NCBI RefSeq assembly: GCF_001425055.1
Contig: NZ_LMDK01000012.1
Span: forward strand, 566,400 to 630,399
DNA: 64,000 nucleotides
Direction of reading: 5' to 3'
From: Pelomonas sp. Root1237
GTDB taxonomy: Bacteria; Pseudomonadota; Gammaproteobacteria; Burkholderiales; Burkholderiaceae_C
Position numbers and translations under genes: made by a program. The notes under the pieces are model-generated. The model was not told the origin of the DNA. It worked only from the letters and a program-made list of their open reading frames with translations, and made no database searches. Positions within the stretch are counted from its first letter, which is position 1; every line of letters starts with the position of its first letter. Below are positions 27,547 to 37,748 of this stretch, one piece after another.

Positions 27547-29103
27547 TCAGTTCCTGCCGACCGCGCTCCAGGCAGAGGCCACGGCATTCGCCTCGGCGCT
27601 GCCAGTCCCGTAGAGCTCATTGGCGGCGGCGATGGTGCCACTGCGTGCGCCGGCGTAGTTGGTGGACGAAGTGAATTTCGTCGTCAGCGCCCGGTACCAG
27701 ATCTTGGCGGCCTTGTCCCGGCCGATGCCCGTCAGCGAGCCCGCGCCGGTGGCGACGCGGGTGTTGCCGGCCACGCAGGTCGGGCTGTTGCCGTAGGCAC
27801 TGTTGGTGCCTTCGGCGAGCAGGAAGAAGAAGTGGTTGGTCACGCCCGAGCTGTAGTGCACGTTGAGATTGCCCACGCCCGAGTACCAGCAGTCCGCCGA
27901 TGCACCGTCGGCGCTGGGCTTGACCATGCTGCGCAAGGACCCGCCGCCCACCATGATCTTCTCGCCGATCAGGTAGTCGCCCGGGTCGCTGGCATTGGCG
28001 GCATAGAACTCGACCATGGTGCCGAAGATGTCGGAGTTGCCCTCGTTGAGGCCGCCCGACTCGCCGGAATAGGTCAGGTTGGCCGTGCGGCTGGTGACGC
28101 CGTGGCTCATCTCGTGGCCGGCCACGTCCAGGGACACCAGCGGCTTGATGCTGGTGCCGTCGCCGTCGCCATAGGTCATGCAGAAGCAGGAGTCCGACCA
28201 GTAGGCATTGGCGTAGTTGCGGCTGTAGTGGACGCGGTTGTAGGCACCCTTGCCGTCATTGGCGATGCCGTTGCGGCCATGCACGTTCTTGTAGTAGTCC
28301 CAGGTCATGGCCGTGCCGTACTGTGCATCGGCGCCAGCGCTGGCGGCGTCGCTGGTCGCGTTGTTGCCCCAGCTGTTGTCGGCGTCGGTCATGACGCTGC
28401 CACCGTTCTTGCGACCGCCCATGCTGATCGTGTAGGTGCCGCCGCGGCTCGGGTCGCGCAGCTCGTAGCCGCCGCTGATGCTGTTGGTCGTCAGCGCCAC
28501 GTTGCCGCTGTACAGCGTCTTGCCCGTGCCGTTGGCGGCCGCGGTGTGGATGTCGTCCCAGGCGTCGAGCTGGCGGGCATCCAAGGCGTCGACGATCACA
28601 TGCTTCTCGAACGGCGTGCCATCGGCGCTTTCTCCGGAGACGGGCACGTCCCAGGCCAGGGCGGGCGCCTGGTCGCGGGCATAGATGACGAGTTCGGGTT
28701 TGCCGGCATCGCCGTCCATCGTGCGCAGCACGGCCATGGTGGCGCGATTGGCGTTCAGGGCCGGCTTGGTGGCGATGCCGTCCAGGCGCCAGCGCAGGTT
28801 GTGGTGCATGGCGCGCAGGGTGCCGAAGCGGTCGGTCTGCACGATGAGGTCGCCGCCGATGACGCGCAGGCCCGCGACGCTGCGGTCCAGGCGCACATGG
28901 CTGCCGCCGTCGCTGTCGATGACGATGTCGCGCACGCTGTAGCTGTGCTCGCTGCCGTGCAGGCTGAGGCCGGGAAACTGGCGCACATGGCCTTCGGCGC
29001 GGCTCTTCAGTGCGTTGGCGTCGGCGCGATTGGACTGGGCCTGGGCCAACGAGGCCGTGAGTGCCACGCTCAGCAGCGCGAGGCGAAAGATCGGGCGAAA
29101 CAT
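27547..29103 (-). CDS. Secreted M4 (thermolysin-like) zinc metalloprotease
   Basis: The 518-residue preproenzyme has a signal peptide (MFRPIFRLALLSVALTASLAQA) and a propeptide with an FTP-like region (about 30-190; FGTLRAMHHNL, PALNANRATM). The mature protease carries the zinc motif HEMSH (330-334) and the third ligand Glu354 in GLNEGNSDIF, then NVHYSSGVTNHFFFLLAEG. It should degrade extracellular protein. The ATG at 29103 is preceded by AGGAGC. It is downstream of a chemoreceptor gene but separated by a terminator and a 237-base leader, and ends in a strong terminator at 27503. Confidence 0.95.
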   Translation of the reverse strand: MFRPIFRLALLSVALTASLAQAQSNRADANALKSRAEGHVRQFPGLSLHGSEHSYSVRDIVIDSDGGSHVRLDRSVAGLRVIGGDLIVQTDRFGTLRAMHHNLRWRLDGIATKPALNANRATMAVLRTMDGDAGKPELVIYARDQAPALAWDVPVSGESADGTPFEKHVIVDALDARQLDAWDDIHTAAANGTGKTLYSGNVALTTNSISGGYELRDPSRGGTYTISMGGRKNGGSVMTDADNSWGNNATSDAASAGADAQYGTAMTWDYYKNVHGRNGIANDGKGAYNRVHYSRNYANAYWSDSCFCMTYGDGDGTSIKPLVSLDVAGHEMSHGVTSRTANLTYSGESGGLNEGNSDIFGTMVEFYAANASDPGDYLIGEKIMVGGGSLRSMVKPSADGASADCWYSGVGNLNVHYSSGVTNHFFFLLAEGTNSAYGNSPTCVAGNTRVATGAGSLTGIGRDKAAKIWYRALTTKFTSSTNYAGARSGTIAAANELYGTGSAEANAVASAWSAVGRN

Positions 29104-29340
29104 CGGAAGCTCCTGGTTTGTTGGAAAACGCGGCGGGTCTGCCGCAGGGGGCGCCGGTGCGGCGCTGGCATGACTTTGCTCACCCATGCCGCCGCGCGAG
29201 CTGGGAACATCCCGGGTGTGGCGCTGGGGCGCAACAAGCCGGGCGACCTTTGGCGTATCAGCCTGTAAGGGCGGTTCCCACCACGCTGGGCACCGGCGAC
29301 CTTGCCCCTGAACGAGGGACGGGCCGTCCCTGATTCCCAA
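29104..29340 (-). other. Long, structured 5' region of the M4 protease gene
   Basis: No ORF of note lies here. Read on the minus strand it contains a GGGACGG-CCGTCCC dyad near 29310-29331. It also has a possible closing helix TGGGAAC (29274-29280) with GTTCCCA (29201-29207) that would enclose about 66 bases, including AAAGGTCGCCCGGC. This might be an untranslated leader with regulatory structure. I compared it with c-di-GMP-I, cobalamin, glycine and SAM riboswitch core motifs from memory and found no match. Confidence 0.3.
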
Positions 29341-29368
29341 AAGCAAAGAGCCGGGCATTGCCCGGCTC
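29341..29368 (-). terminator. Intrinsic terminator of the chemoreceptor gene
   Basis: On the minus strand GAGCCGGGCA pairs with TGCCCGGCTC (29348-29368, one-base centre), followed by TTTGCTTTT. It lies 28 bases past the stop of the chemoreceptor gene. Confidence 0.85.
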
Positions 29369-29395
29369 CCGTTCAATGGCGCTGCGTGGCGCGGC

Positions 29396-30685
29396 TCAGA
29401 AGGTCTCCCAATCGCCGTCGTCCTTCGCCGGCGCTGGCGCAGGCCGCGGCGCGGCTGCGGGCGCCGACCTGGCCATGGGCGCGGCGGCCGGCCTGGCGTT
29501 GGCGGCTGGCCTGGGTGCCGGGGCCTTGGCCGCCGGCTTGGCCGGCGCGGGCCGGTGTGCGGCCGGTGCCCTGGGCGCTGCCGGTCGGTGGGCCGCGCCG
29601 CCGCTGAGCTTGAACACACCGATGGCCTCGGCCATGCGGGCCGATTGCTCGCGCAGGCTTTCGGCCGCGGCGGCGGATTCCTCCACCAGGGCGGCGTTCT
29701 GCTGCGTCATCTGGTCGAGCTGCACGACGGAGCCATTGACGACGCCGATGCCCTCGCTCTGCTCACGCGCCGCGGCGCTGATCTCGCCAATGATGTCGGT
29801 CACGCGCTGCACGCTGGCGACGATCTCGGTCATCGTCGCGCCGGCGTCCTGCACCTGCTGGGTACCGGAGTCCACACGCTCGACGCTGGCACTGATGAGG
29901 CTCTTGATCTCCTTCGCGGCCTCGGCGCTGCGCTGGGCCAGCAGCCGCACCTCGCCGGCCACGACGGCGAAGCCACGGCCCTGCTCGCCGGCGCGGGCCG
30001 CTTCCACGGCGGCGTTTAGCGCCAGGATGTTGGTCTGGAAGGCGATGCCGTCGATGGTGCCGATGATCTCGTTGATCTTGCGCGAGCTGTGGCTGATCTG
30101 ATCCATGGTCGCGACGACTTGCGACACGGCCTCGCCGCCGCGCCGGGCGACGCTGGCGGCGGAGCTGGCAAGCTGGTTGGCAGTCATGGCTGCGTCGGCC
30201 GTCTGCTTGACGGTGCCGGTCAGCTCGGACATGGAGGACGCGGTGTTCTGCAGATTGCTCGCCGTCTGCTCCGTGCGCTGGCTGAGGTCCAGGTTGCCGG
30301 TGGCGATTTCGGCGCTGGCCGTGCCAATGCTGTCGGCTGCTTCGCGCACCTTGGCGATGAGTTTTTGCAGCCCTTGCTGGGTGTCGTCCAGCGCGCCGAG
30401 CAGGCGGCCGACGTCACCACTGCTGCCGCGCGGAATGGGGTGGGTCAGGTCAAAGCGAGCCAGCGCCTCGGCGGCCTCGGTGGCCGCATGCAGGCTGCCG
30501 CCCGAGCCGCCACTGGCCAGCAGGCCGAACAGGCCGGCCACCCAGGTGAGCGCCAGGACGGCATACAACCAACCCTTGGCGGCGCCGGCGTTGTCGCCCA
30601 GGCCGGACAGCGCCATGCCGGCGCCCACGGTGACCACGCCGAGCACAACGCCCAGAGCCAACTTCAACCGCTGCGAACCGCTCAT
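29396..30685 (-). CDS. Methyl-accepting chemotaxis protein without periplasmic sensor domain
   Basis: The 429-residue protein has two closely spaced membrane helices (about 8-22 and 36-54), with only about a dozen residues between, so no ligand-binding domain. A HAMP-like region (about 60-110) leads into the signalling coiled coil, with the hairpin tip [38 protein letters not shown] in the order expected for the MCP tip. A long Ala/Pro-rich linker ends in DWETF, the CheR/CheB-binding pentapeptide. It relays to CheA/CheW. Start at 30685 follows GGAG; the longer frame upstream is not supported. The input may be energy state or another membrane cue. Confidence 0.9.
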   Translation of the reverse strand: MSGSQRLKLALGVVLGVVTVGAGMALSGLGDNAGAAKGWLYAVLALTWVAGLFGLLASGGSGGSLHAATEAAEALARFDLTHPIPRGSSGDVGRLLGALDDTQQGLQKLIAKVREAADSIGTASAEIATGNLDLSQRTEQTASNLQNTASSMSELTGTVKQTADAAMTANQLASSAASVARRGGEAVSQVVATMDQISHSSRKINEIIGTIDGIAFQTNILALNAAVEAARAGEQGRGFAVVAGEVRLLAQRSAEAAKEIKSLISASVERVDSGTQQVQDAGATMTEIVASVQRVTDIIGEISAAAREQSEGIGVVNGSVVQLDQMTQQNAALVEESAAAAESLREQSARMAEAIGVFKLSGGAAHRPAAPRAPAAHRPAPAKPAAKAPAPRPAANARPAAAPMARSAPAAAPRPAPAPAKDDGDWETF

Positions 30686-30828
30686 GCCGTCGTCTCCATC
30701 AGAAAAGGAAAAAGACACCGGCCAGGCCGGGTCAACAGCGCAGTGTGCCGCCGGCTCTGGTGGGGCGGAATAGCGATATGGGGGAGGAAGCGGCAATAGT
30801 TGCCCGAACCAGGGCCAAACAGGCCGGC

Positions 30829-32691
30829 TCAGCCGCCCGGCCTGCGTCGCTGGCGCAACGCGAAGCGCAGCGGGTCGACAGCGTCCAGCAGCTCGGCCTC
30901 GAGCGGCCGTGGCGAGCCCAGGGCCAGCGCCGCGACCAGGCGCCCGGCCAGGGCCGCCCAGGTGATGCCTCGCGAGGCAAAACCGGTGCAGGCGATGAGC
31001 CCCGGCTGGCGTGGCTGCAGGCGCAGTTGCTCGGCCGCCTCACCGGGAGCCGCCAGACCGCCGATCAGCGGCAGGCGGTCCGGCGCGATGAGGCGCCAGG
31101 CCACGCGGCCGGAGAGCGGCGCCTGCGGCGGGGTGGCCAGGCCGGCCAAGCGCGCGTAGCGGGCGAGGTTGTCGGCCTGATCAACCTCGCGCAGCGCCGG
31201 GTCGAGATCACCGTCCTGGGTCGTCGCACCGCACCACAGGCCGCCCTGGCCGTCGGCAATGGCATAACCTTCGCCAGCGATGGGCACGGCCGGGCACCAG
31301 GGTGCACCGGGCAGATGGGTCAGCTGCCCGCGTTGCACCGTCAGGCCAGCGGCCAGCTCACCCAGCAGCGGCAGCTGGCCATGGCCGCCGGCCAGCACGA
31401 CGAGGGGCGCCTCACTGATGAGATGGCGCCACTCGTCCAGCAGACGCCAGCCGTCGGCGGTGGCTTCCAGGGCTGCGACATGCCTGCCCAGCTGCAGGGC
31501 AGCACCGCTGGCGGCCAGCATGGCCCGGGTGTAGGCGCCGGGGTCCAGGGCGCCACCACCGGGATAGAACCAGGCCGGGTGGGCGAGGCCCGTGCCGACC
31601 AGCGTCGAGGCGCCTTCGGCGGACAGGGCCTCGACATAGCCGGGCGCGCCGTGCATGGCGGCCAGCGGCAGTCGCGTCTCCATCCTCAGCAGGCCGCGCT
31701 GATGAGGCAGGGCGAGCTCCGTCAGCAAAGCCTGCGTGGCCAGCGCCGCGGCGCGGTTGAAGCGCGCGTGCGGGCCGTCGTCCGGGTTGAGGGTGCCGTG
31801 GAAGAGGCCGGCCGGGTTGCCCGAGCTGGCCTGGGCCGGGCCTGGCAACGCATCGACGACGGTGCAGGCCACGCCCGCCCGCGAGAGCGCCAGCGCGCAG
31901 GCGGCACCCGCCAAGCCGGCGCCGACGATGACGGCCTGCTTCGCGCCGGGCGCCAGCGGCTCGCGGCCGGCCGGCCGCTGCGTGTGCCGAGGCGCGAACC
32001 GGGCGACGGTCATCTCGGGCTTGTTGGCAAAACCTGGCGCCAGGCTCACTTCGAAGCCCAGCGCGGTGAGCGCCCTGCGCATGGGCCGCGAGATGCTCCA
32101 CGTGGCCGCCGTCGTGCCGGGCACGGCGTGCCGGGACAGGCTCTTCAGCAGCCATTCGTCCCACAGCTCCGGGTTGCGCTGTGGCGCGAAGCCGTCGAGG
32201 TAGAGAGCATCGGCGTTCAGCACCAGTTCGCGCAGCAACTCGCGCGCATCGCCCAGGCCCAGCAGCAGCTCGACGCGACCGTCCTCGAAGCTCAGCGTGT
32301 GCAGGCCGGCGGTCAGCGGCGGCCAGCGTTCGACCAGTTGGGCCGCCAGGTCGGGCAAGGGGCTGGCCGCATGGACGCGGGCCAGATCGTCGCGCTTCAG
32401 TGGGTGCTTCTCCACGCTGACGAAGACGAGGCGCTCGCAGCGTGCCGGGTCTTGCCGCCATGCATCCCAGGTGGCGAGGAAGTTGTTGCCCAGGCCAAAG
32501 CCGGTCTCCAGCACGACGAAGCGCTCGCGGCCCTGCCAGCGGCCGGGCAGGCCGTTGCCGGCGACGAACACGTGGCGGGCCTGGGGCAGGGCGCCGGCGC
32601 GCGAGTGGTAGACGTCGCCGAAGGTGGGGGAAGCCGGGGCATCGGGGTCGGAAAAGTCGACCTCGGTGGGCTCGATCGCCGGGGACTTCAT
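30829..32691 (-). CDS. mnmC: Bifunctional tRNA 5-methylaminomethyl-2-thiouridine biosynthesis protein
   Basis: MnmC finishes the mnm5s2U34 modification of glutamate, lysine and glutamine tRNAs. The N-terminal half (about 1-240) is the SAM-dependent methyltransferase with [17 protein letters not shown] and [20 protein letters not shown]. The C-terminal half (about 250-620) is the FAD-dependent oxidase with [22 protein letters not shown] and [16 protein letters not shown]. The 620-residue length is usual for the fused protein. The start at 32691 ([13 protein letters not shown]) overlaps the stop of the upstream NAD(P)-binding gene (ATGA, 32688-32691). It closes an overlapping set led by the SNF2 helicase gene. 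Confidence 0.94.
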   Translation of the reverse strand: MKSPAIEPTEVDFSDPDAPASPTFGDVYHSRAGALPQARHVFVAGNGLPGRWQGRERFVVLETGFGLGNNFLATWDAWRQDPARCERLVFVSVEKHPLKRDDLARVHAASPLPDLAAQLVERWPPLTAGLHTLSFEDGRVELLLGLGDARELLRELVLNADALYLDGFAPQRNPELWDEWLLKSLSRHAVPGTTAATWSISRPMRRALTALGFEVSLAPGFANKPEMTVARFAPRHTQRPAGREPLAPGAKQAVIVGAGLAGAACALALSRAGVACTVVDALPGPAQASSGNPAGLFHGTLNPDDGPHARFNRAAALATQALLTELALPHQRGLLRMETRLPLAAMHGAPGYVEALSAEGASTLVGTGLAHPAWFYPGGGALDPGAYTRAMLAASGAALQLGRHVAALEATADGWRLLDEWRHLISEAPLVVLAGGHGQLPLLGELAAGLTVQRGQLTHLPGAPWCPAVPIAGEGYAIADGQGGLWCGATTQDGDLDPALREVDQADNLARYARLAGLATPPQAPLSGRVAWRLIAPDRLPLIGGLAAPGEAAEQLRLQPRQPGLIACTGFASRGITWAALAGRLVAALALGSPRPLEAELLDAVDPLRFALRQRRRPGG

Positions 32692-33311
32692 TGGCCCATG
32701 CGTTGCATTTCGCCGGACTCGATGATGCGCACGGCCGGGCCGGGGGCTTCGAGGGCCAGGCGCATGGCCCGTGCAATGCGCTGCGGCGAGATGGGGCGCC
32801 AAGTGCCGGGAATCAGCCCGGCCAGCGGCCGTACCAGCCTCAGCGTCCAGGCCTCCGCCGTGCGGCGTGGTTGGTCGAGCTGCTCACGCTCGCCGTCCAG
32901 CAGGGAAGGCCGAGCGATGACGAGGCGCTCGAAGCCGAGTGCGATCAGCGCGTCCTCGGCCTCACCCTTGACCTGGTTGTAGAAGACCGGCGAACGCGCG
33001 TTCGCACCGAGCGCCGACACCAGGCCGCAATGCGTGGCGCCCGCCTCGCGCGCCGCGCGGGCGACGGTGACGGCGGCATCGAAGTCCGCCGCGCGAAAGG
33101 CCTCGCGCGAGCCGGCCTGGGCCATCGTCGTTCCGAGCGCAATCAGCACGCAGCCAGGGATGGGCAATGCGGTGAACGAGGCAGGCCGCGTGTAGTCCAC
33201 CGTCGTCATGCCCGGCCGCGGCTTGCGCGCCAGCGCGATGGCGTCGGGCCATTCGGCGCACAGTGCGCGGCCGACGAGGCCGGTCGCGCCGGCTATCCAG
33301 GTGCTTGTCAT
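32688..33311 (-). CDS. NAD(P)-binding oxidoreductase, atypical short-chain/HTATIP2-like
   Basis: The 207-residue protein has an N-terminal Rossmann motif (WIAGATGLVGRAL) and a YNQVKGEAE segment giving the YxxxK pair. It resembles the short epimerase-like NAD(P)H-binding proteins related to human HTATIP2. The substrate is unknown; some members act in quinone or redox sensing. It starts directly after the SNF2 helicase stop (TAG followed by ATG on the minus strand) and overlaps mnmC by four bases. It is thus co-translated with a nucleic-acid helicase and a tRNA-modifying enzyme. Confidence 0.8.
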   Translation of the reverse strand: MTSTWIAGATGLVGRALCAEWPDAIALARKPRPGMTTVDYTRPASFTALPIPGCVLIALGTTMAQAGSREAFRAADFDAAVTVARAAREAGATHCGLVSALGANARSPVFYNQVKGEAEDALIALGFERLVIARPSLLDGEREQLDQPRRTAEAWTLRLVRPLAGLIPGTWRPISPQRIARAMRLALEAPGPAVRIIESGEMQRMGQ

Positions 33312-36300
33312 CTAGTCCTCGAGCAGAGCGGCCAGCGCCTGCGCGTCCAGCGGCGAAGCCTGTTCATGGCCCTCGAGCATGCCCTCGGCCAGGCCGCGCT
33401 TGTCGCGGTGCAGCTCGATGATGCGCTCCTCCACCGAGCCGGCCGTCACCAGCCGGTAGACGGTGACCGGGCGCTGCTGGCCCATGCGGTGGGCGCGGCC
33501 GCTGGCCTGGTCTTCGGCGGCGGGGTTCCACCAGGGGTCGACGATGAGGACATAGTCGGCCATCGTCAGGTTCAAACCGAACCCGCCGGCCTTCAGGCTG
33601 ATGAGGAACACATCGCCCTCGCCACGCTGGAAGGCCGCCACGCGCTTGGTGCGCTCGGCTTGCGGCGTGCTGCCGTCCAGGCGCTGGAAGGGCAGGCCCA
33701 TCTGCGTGAGGCGCTCGCCCAGCAGGTCGAGGTAGTCGGTGAACTGGCTGAAGACGAGGGCCTTGTGGCCGCCCGCCACCAGCTCGCGCACGATGTGCTC
33801 GAACTCGGCCATCTTGGCTCCCACCAGGCCCAGCTCGGGTGACACGAGGCGCGGGTCGCAGGCGGCGCGGCGCAGGCGCATCAGCTCGGCCAGCACCTGC
33901 ATGGGTGCGGCGCGCTCGCCGCTGGCCGCTGCCGCGGCCACCGCCGCTTGCGCGTCGCGGCGCAGGGCTTCGAGGAAGTGGCGTTCCTGCTCGCTGGGCT
34001 CCACGCGGTGGACGATCTCGGTGCGTGGGGGCAGGTCTTGCAGCACTTGCGCCTTGGTCCGGCGCAGCAGGAAGGGCGCGACGATGCGGCGCAGCCGGGC
34101 GCGGGCCGTCGCGTCCTGCTGGCGCTCGATGGGGCCCGCAAAGCGCTCATTGAACTGCTGCGGTGTGCCCAGCAGGCCGGGGTTGATGAGGTTCATGATG
34201 GACCACAGGTCCGCCAGCCGGTTCTCGACCGGCGTGCCGGACAGGGCCAGGCGGAAGTCGGCATCGAACTCGGCGACCGACTTGGCGCGCTTGGTGGCGG
34301 CGTTCTTCAGCGCCTGGGCTTCGTCCAGCACCAGCGTGGCCCAGCGGCGCGCGGCAAAGCCCTCGGCGTCGATCTGCGCCAGCGCGTAGCTGGCGACGAT
34401 GACATCACCCGGGCCGGCGGCTTGCAGCAGCGCGCTGCGGTCGGCGGCTTCGGCGTAGACCTGCACATTCAGCCCCGGCGAAAACGCGGCGCACTCGGCC
34501 GCCCAATTGCCGCAGACCGACGTGGGCGCCAGCACCAGGGCCGGGCCCAGCGCGCTGCGCTCGATCAGCAGGGCCAGCGTCTGCACCGTCTTGCCCAGGC
34601 CCATGTCGTCGGCCAGGCAGGCGCCAAAGCCGGCGGCGGCCAGGCGGCTCATCCACGCAAAGCCCTCGGCCTGGTAGGCACGCAGCTCGGCACGCAGGGA
34701 TTTAGGCGGCTGGGGCTGCAGCGCGGCGGCGGCCGTGAGCTGCTCCACCCGCGCCCGCCAGGCCTTGTCGCCGCCCAAGCGCACGCCGGCCAGGCCCTGG
34801 TCCAGCCAGGCGGCGCTGGCATTGGGCAGTTGCAGCTCGCCCTTCTTGGTCTGGGCCAGTGAATCGAGGTCGCGCAGCTGCTGGCGCAGTTGCTCGGACA
34901 GCGCCAGGTAATGCCCCTCGGCCATGCGCACGAAGCGGCTCTTGCTGGCGCGGCTCAGGGACAGCAGCTCCTGCAGGCCGACGACGCGGCCTTCCTCGAC
35001 CTGCACCTCACCGGTCACGCCCAGCCAATCGCGCCCGCTGCTGACCTCGATCTGCACCGCGGCGCCGTCCACCGGCAGTACGCGCATCGGCTTACCCTTG
35101 GGCCAGGCCAGCGCGGCGATTGCCGCCAGGCCGGGCAGGCGCTCCACGGCGGCCAGCGCCTCCTCGGCATCGGCCAGCAGCCAGGGCTGGTCGGGCGGCT
35201 GCTCGGGGTCGAGAAAGGGCAGGGCTTCGATGACGGCGGCGCGGTGCTGGGTCTCGGCACCCAGGTCACGCTCCGTGGCCAGGCTCAGGCCCTCGTGCAG
35301 GCACATCAGTCGCGCGCGGCCCAGGCCCGGCGTGACGGCGGGGCCGAAGTCGCCAAAGGGTTGGGCCACGAGCAGCAGCGACAGGCCCTCGCCCTGTGGC
35401 GTGAGGCGGGCATGCAGGCGGCTGTCGCCGGCCACGCGCTGGCCGGCGTCGGCGTCGGAATGGAGCTGGAAATGGCCGGTCAACACCTGCAGCGCAGCGC
35501 CGAGTTCGGCCGTGGCATTGGCCGGTACCTTCCAGCCCTGGGCGACCAGCTCAGCCACGCGGCGCTGGGTGGGCGTGATGCGGATCAGCCGCGCCCGGCT
35601 CGGCCCCTCGCGCAGCACGCGCTGGGTGTTGCGGCGCTCGCGTTCGGCCTCAGCCTGGGCGCCGTGCAGCATGCCGGCATGCGGCGACTCGGCAGCGACC
35701 AGCGGAGGGTGGAGGTGGAACTCGAAGGCGGCATTGGCGTCCTGGCCAACCCGCCGAATCTCCAGCTCCGGCAGCCCCTCGCTGAGCTCCACCCACTGCC
35801 CCGGCGCGTCGGCAAACATCAGGTGCGGATGGCCGATCAGTGCGACCAGGGCTTGGCTCACGTCCAGACGCAGATCATGCACACCGGCCCAGGCGTCGCG
35901 CTCGATGTGGCGCAGCACCAGGTTGTCGCGGCTGCGCTGGGCGCCTTGCTTCTTGAGCTTGGCCAGCGTCACGGCCTTGAACTTGAGGCCGCCGCGTGCG
36001 CCGTGGTTCATCTCCAGCGGCTCCAGCGTGTGCACGCGGCCGGCGTTGTCGAGCTTGAGCTGCCAGGCCAGCTCAGGCTTGGTGGCGCTGCCGGCGGGCT
36101 TGCCATCCTCACTGAGGGCGGCGATGGCCGCGAGGGCGTCCTGCCAGGCCTGGCGCGGCTGGCCGAGGAAGTTGGCAACGCGGGCCGGCCCGGTGCCGCC
36201 CAGTTCCAGGCGCTGCAGGGCTGCGCTCAGATAGTCGGCCAGCAAGGCTTCTTCTGGGCCGAGGCCGGCGAGCACGGCCTGTGCGAGCTGGGGCGTCCAG

Positions 36301-37547
36301 CCGGGTGCTGGCTTACCCAGCCAGGCGGTGAGCAGCAGGCGGTCCACCGGCGCGGCATCGCCCGGCGCGCGGGGCGTGAAGGCGGCTTCCAGAAAACTGT
36401 CCTCGCCCAGCCGCACGCCGATGCCGTGGGCCCACAGGCCCCAGGCCTCGTAGGCGGTGGGGCTGCGGCTGCCGGATTCGGCGATGGCGTATTTGCGCGC
36501 CTGCGCCCAGGCCTTGGGGTCGTCCTGGGCCAGCAGGCTGAGCAGGTACAGGCGCGCGGTGTCCAGCGACAGCGCGTTGCGACGGCTGCGGCTGGCGGTG
36601 TGGATGGCCTTGATGGCGGCCTCGAAGCCGGCGCTGGCCTCGGCCCAGCGGCCATCGACGAGGGCGCGGGTGGCGGCCAGCAGCGTGACGCCCGGGCCGG
36701 CCAGGCCGCGCAGATGCTGCTCGGCGCTGTCCAGTTGCAGGGCCAGCATGTCGGCCTCGGCCAGGCGGGCGTGCATGGGAATGCTGAGCGTGCCGGTACC
36801 GGCCTGCAGCCAGGTGCGCAGCTCGGCACGCACCGGGTGGCCGGCGGGCAGGACGTCCAGCAACTGGCCCAGCAAGGTATCTCGAAGATCCGGGTCGATC
36901 TGCGCCAGCAGCCCGGGGCACCAGGGCTCGATCAGGGCCTGTAGGGCCAGCATCGGCGGGCTCAGTTCCGGCAATCGGGTGGCGAGCAGTTCATGGAATT
37001 CGGCGGCGGGCATGCCCGAGAAGATCATCAGCCGCAGCACCGTGCGCATGTCCTCGGGGCTGCGGAAGTTGACCCAGGCGATGGGGTCCTGCCAGTCGCC
37101 CCGGCCCGAGCCCAGCAGCCACAGGCGCTGGCGCCAGTAGCGCTCGTGGCCGGGGGCGGCAAGCAAGGTCTGCAGACGCTCGACGTGATCGATCAATGAG
37201 ACGCGCGTGCCCTTGCCGTACAGCCCCTCGGCACGGCGCTGGGCGACCAGGGCCTGCAGGCCATCGCGCGTGGCGTAGTGGTCGAAGGTCTCGCCGTTGG
37301 CGCGCTCACGGCCGGTCAGCGACAGCCATTGCATGACGGCGTTGATGCTGGCGGTGCCGCCCAGCAGCAGCAGGGCGTCGAGCAAGGTCTGCAGGTCGGC
37401 CTCGGGCAGGGCGCCGGGGGCGGCGAGTTGCTCGGTCCGCTGGGCCGCTTTGGCTTCCTGGATCTTGCGCAGCATCTCCTGGGCGGTGACGACCGTGCCA
37501 TCGGGCAGGTTGAACTTGAGCGAGTTGTCGAGCGGGGGGCGTGCCAT
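33312..37547 (-). CDS. Large SNF2-family DNA/RNA-dependent ATPase (1411 aa)
   Basis: The C-terminal ~500 residues form a SNF2 motor: Q-like LRAYQAEGFAWM, Walker A ADDMGLGKTVQT, VLAPTSVCGNW, the Walker B box DEAQ in LVLDEAQALKN, LALSGTPVENRLADLWSI, KALVFSQFTDYLD, and the terminal QASGRAHRMGQQRPV. This resembles the HepA/RapA or SWI2-type bacterial remodellers. The first ~900 residues have no recognised domain; they are Leu/Ala-rich and could be helical repeats, with LKFKAVTLAKLKKQG just before a SNF2-associated region. The start has no strong ribosome site. It is the first gene of an overlapping operon with the NAD(P)-binding protein and mnmC. A role in transcription or repair is inference. 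Confidence 0.88.
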   Translation of the reverse strand: MARPPLDNSLKFNLPDGTVVTAQEMLRKIQEAKAAQRTEQLAAPGALPEADLQTLLDALLLLGGTASINAVMQWLSLTGRERANGETFDHYATRDGLQALVAQRRAEGLYGKGTRVSLIDHVERLQTLLAAPGHERYWRQRLWLLGSGRGDWQDPIAWVNFRSPEDMRTVLRLMIFSGMPAAEFHELLATRLPELSPPMLALQALIEPWCPGLLAQIDPDLRDTLLGQLLDVLPAGHPVRAELRTWLQAGTGTLSIPMHARLAEADMLALQLDSAEQHLRGLAGPGVTLLAATRALVDGRWAEASAGFEAAIKAIHTASRSRRNALSLDTARLYLLSLLAQDDPKAWAQARKYAIAESGSRSPTAYEAWGLWAHGIGVRLGEDSFLEAAFTPRAPGDAAPVDRLLLTAWLGKPAPGWTPQLAQAVLAGLGPEEALLADYLSAALQRLELGGTGPARVANFLGQPRQAWQDALAAIAALSEDGKPAGSATKPELAWQLKLDNAGRVHTLEPLEMNHGARGGLKFKAVTLAKLKKQGAQRSRDNLVLRHIERDAWAGVHDLRLDVSQALVALIGHPHLMFADAPGQWVELSEGLPELEIRRVGQDANAAFEFHLHPPLVAAESPHAGMLHGAQAEAERERRNTQRVLREGPSRARLIRITPTQRRVAELVAQGWKVPANATAELGAALQVLTGHFQLHSDADAGQRVAGDSRLHARLTPQGEGLSLLLVAQPFGDFGPAVTPGLGRARLMCLHEGLSLATERDLGAETQHRAAVIEALPFLDPEQPPDQPWLLADAEEALAAVERLPGLAAIAALAWPKGKPMRVLPVDGAAVQIEVSSGRDWLGVTGEVQVEEGRVVGLQELLSLSRASKSRFVRMAEGHYLALSEQLRQQLRDLDSLAQTKKGELQLPNASAAWLDQGLAGVRLGGDKAWRARVEQLTAAAALQPQPPKSLRAELRAYQAEGFAWMSRLAAAGFGACLADDMGLGKTVQTLALLIERSALGPALVLAPTSVCGNWAAECAAFSPGLNVQVYAEAADRSALLQAAGPGDVIVASYALAQIDAEGFAARRWATLVLDEAQALKNAATKRAKSVAEFDADFRLALSGTPVENRLADLWSIMNLINPGLLGTPQQFNERFAGPIERQQDATARARLRRIVAPFLLRRTKAQVLQDLPPRTEIVHRVEPSEQERHFLEALRRDAQAAVAAAAASGERAAPMQVLAELMRLRRAACDPRLVSPELGLVGAKMAEFEHIVRELVAGGHKALVFSQFTDYLDLLGERLTQMGLPFQRLDGSTPQAERTKRVAAFQRGEGDVFLISLKAGGFGLNLTMADYVLIVDPWWNPAAEDQASGRAHRMGQQRPVTVYRLVTAGSVEERIIELHRDKRGLAEGMLEGHEQASPLDAQALAALLED

Positions 37548-37748
37548 GGGTGGAATTAGATCAGCCCCTCATGGGAATCCGGGGTCGGCGGCGCCTGTGT
37601 TTCAACGGGTTCGGCAAGCGGCACCCGCCTGTAGCAATTGAAACCATTGCACGCCTGCGGGAAGCGGCATTGATACCGCCGATCCAGACACTGATTTGCA
37701 TCGCGACACGTCGTCGTGAACCTTTTCAAACCCCACAGGGAGATCACC

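Noticed and set aside
27532-29268. Long plus-strand reading frame opposite the M4 protease gene
   Set aside because: It is Val/Gly/Ala/His-rich antisense of a gene with intact catalytic motifs; third-position GC makes such mirror frames common here. The same applies to 953-2284, 5236-7011, 10847-13324, 30745-32982 and 34890-36944.
29201-29280. c-di-GMP-I or cobalamin riboswitch before the M4 protease
   Set aside because: The core signatures (GCACAGGGCAAACC, or the B12 box GCCACTG) are absent; only a loose helix arrangement remains.
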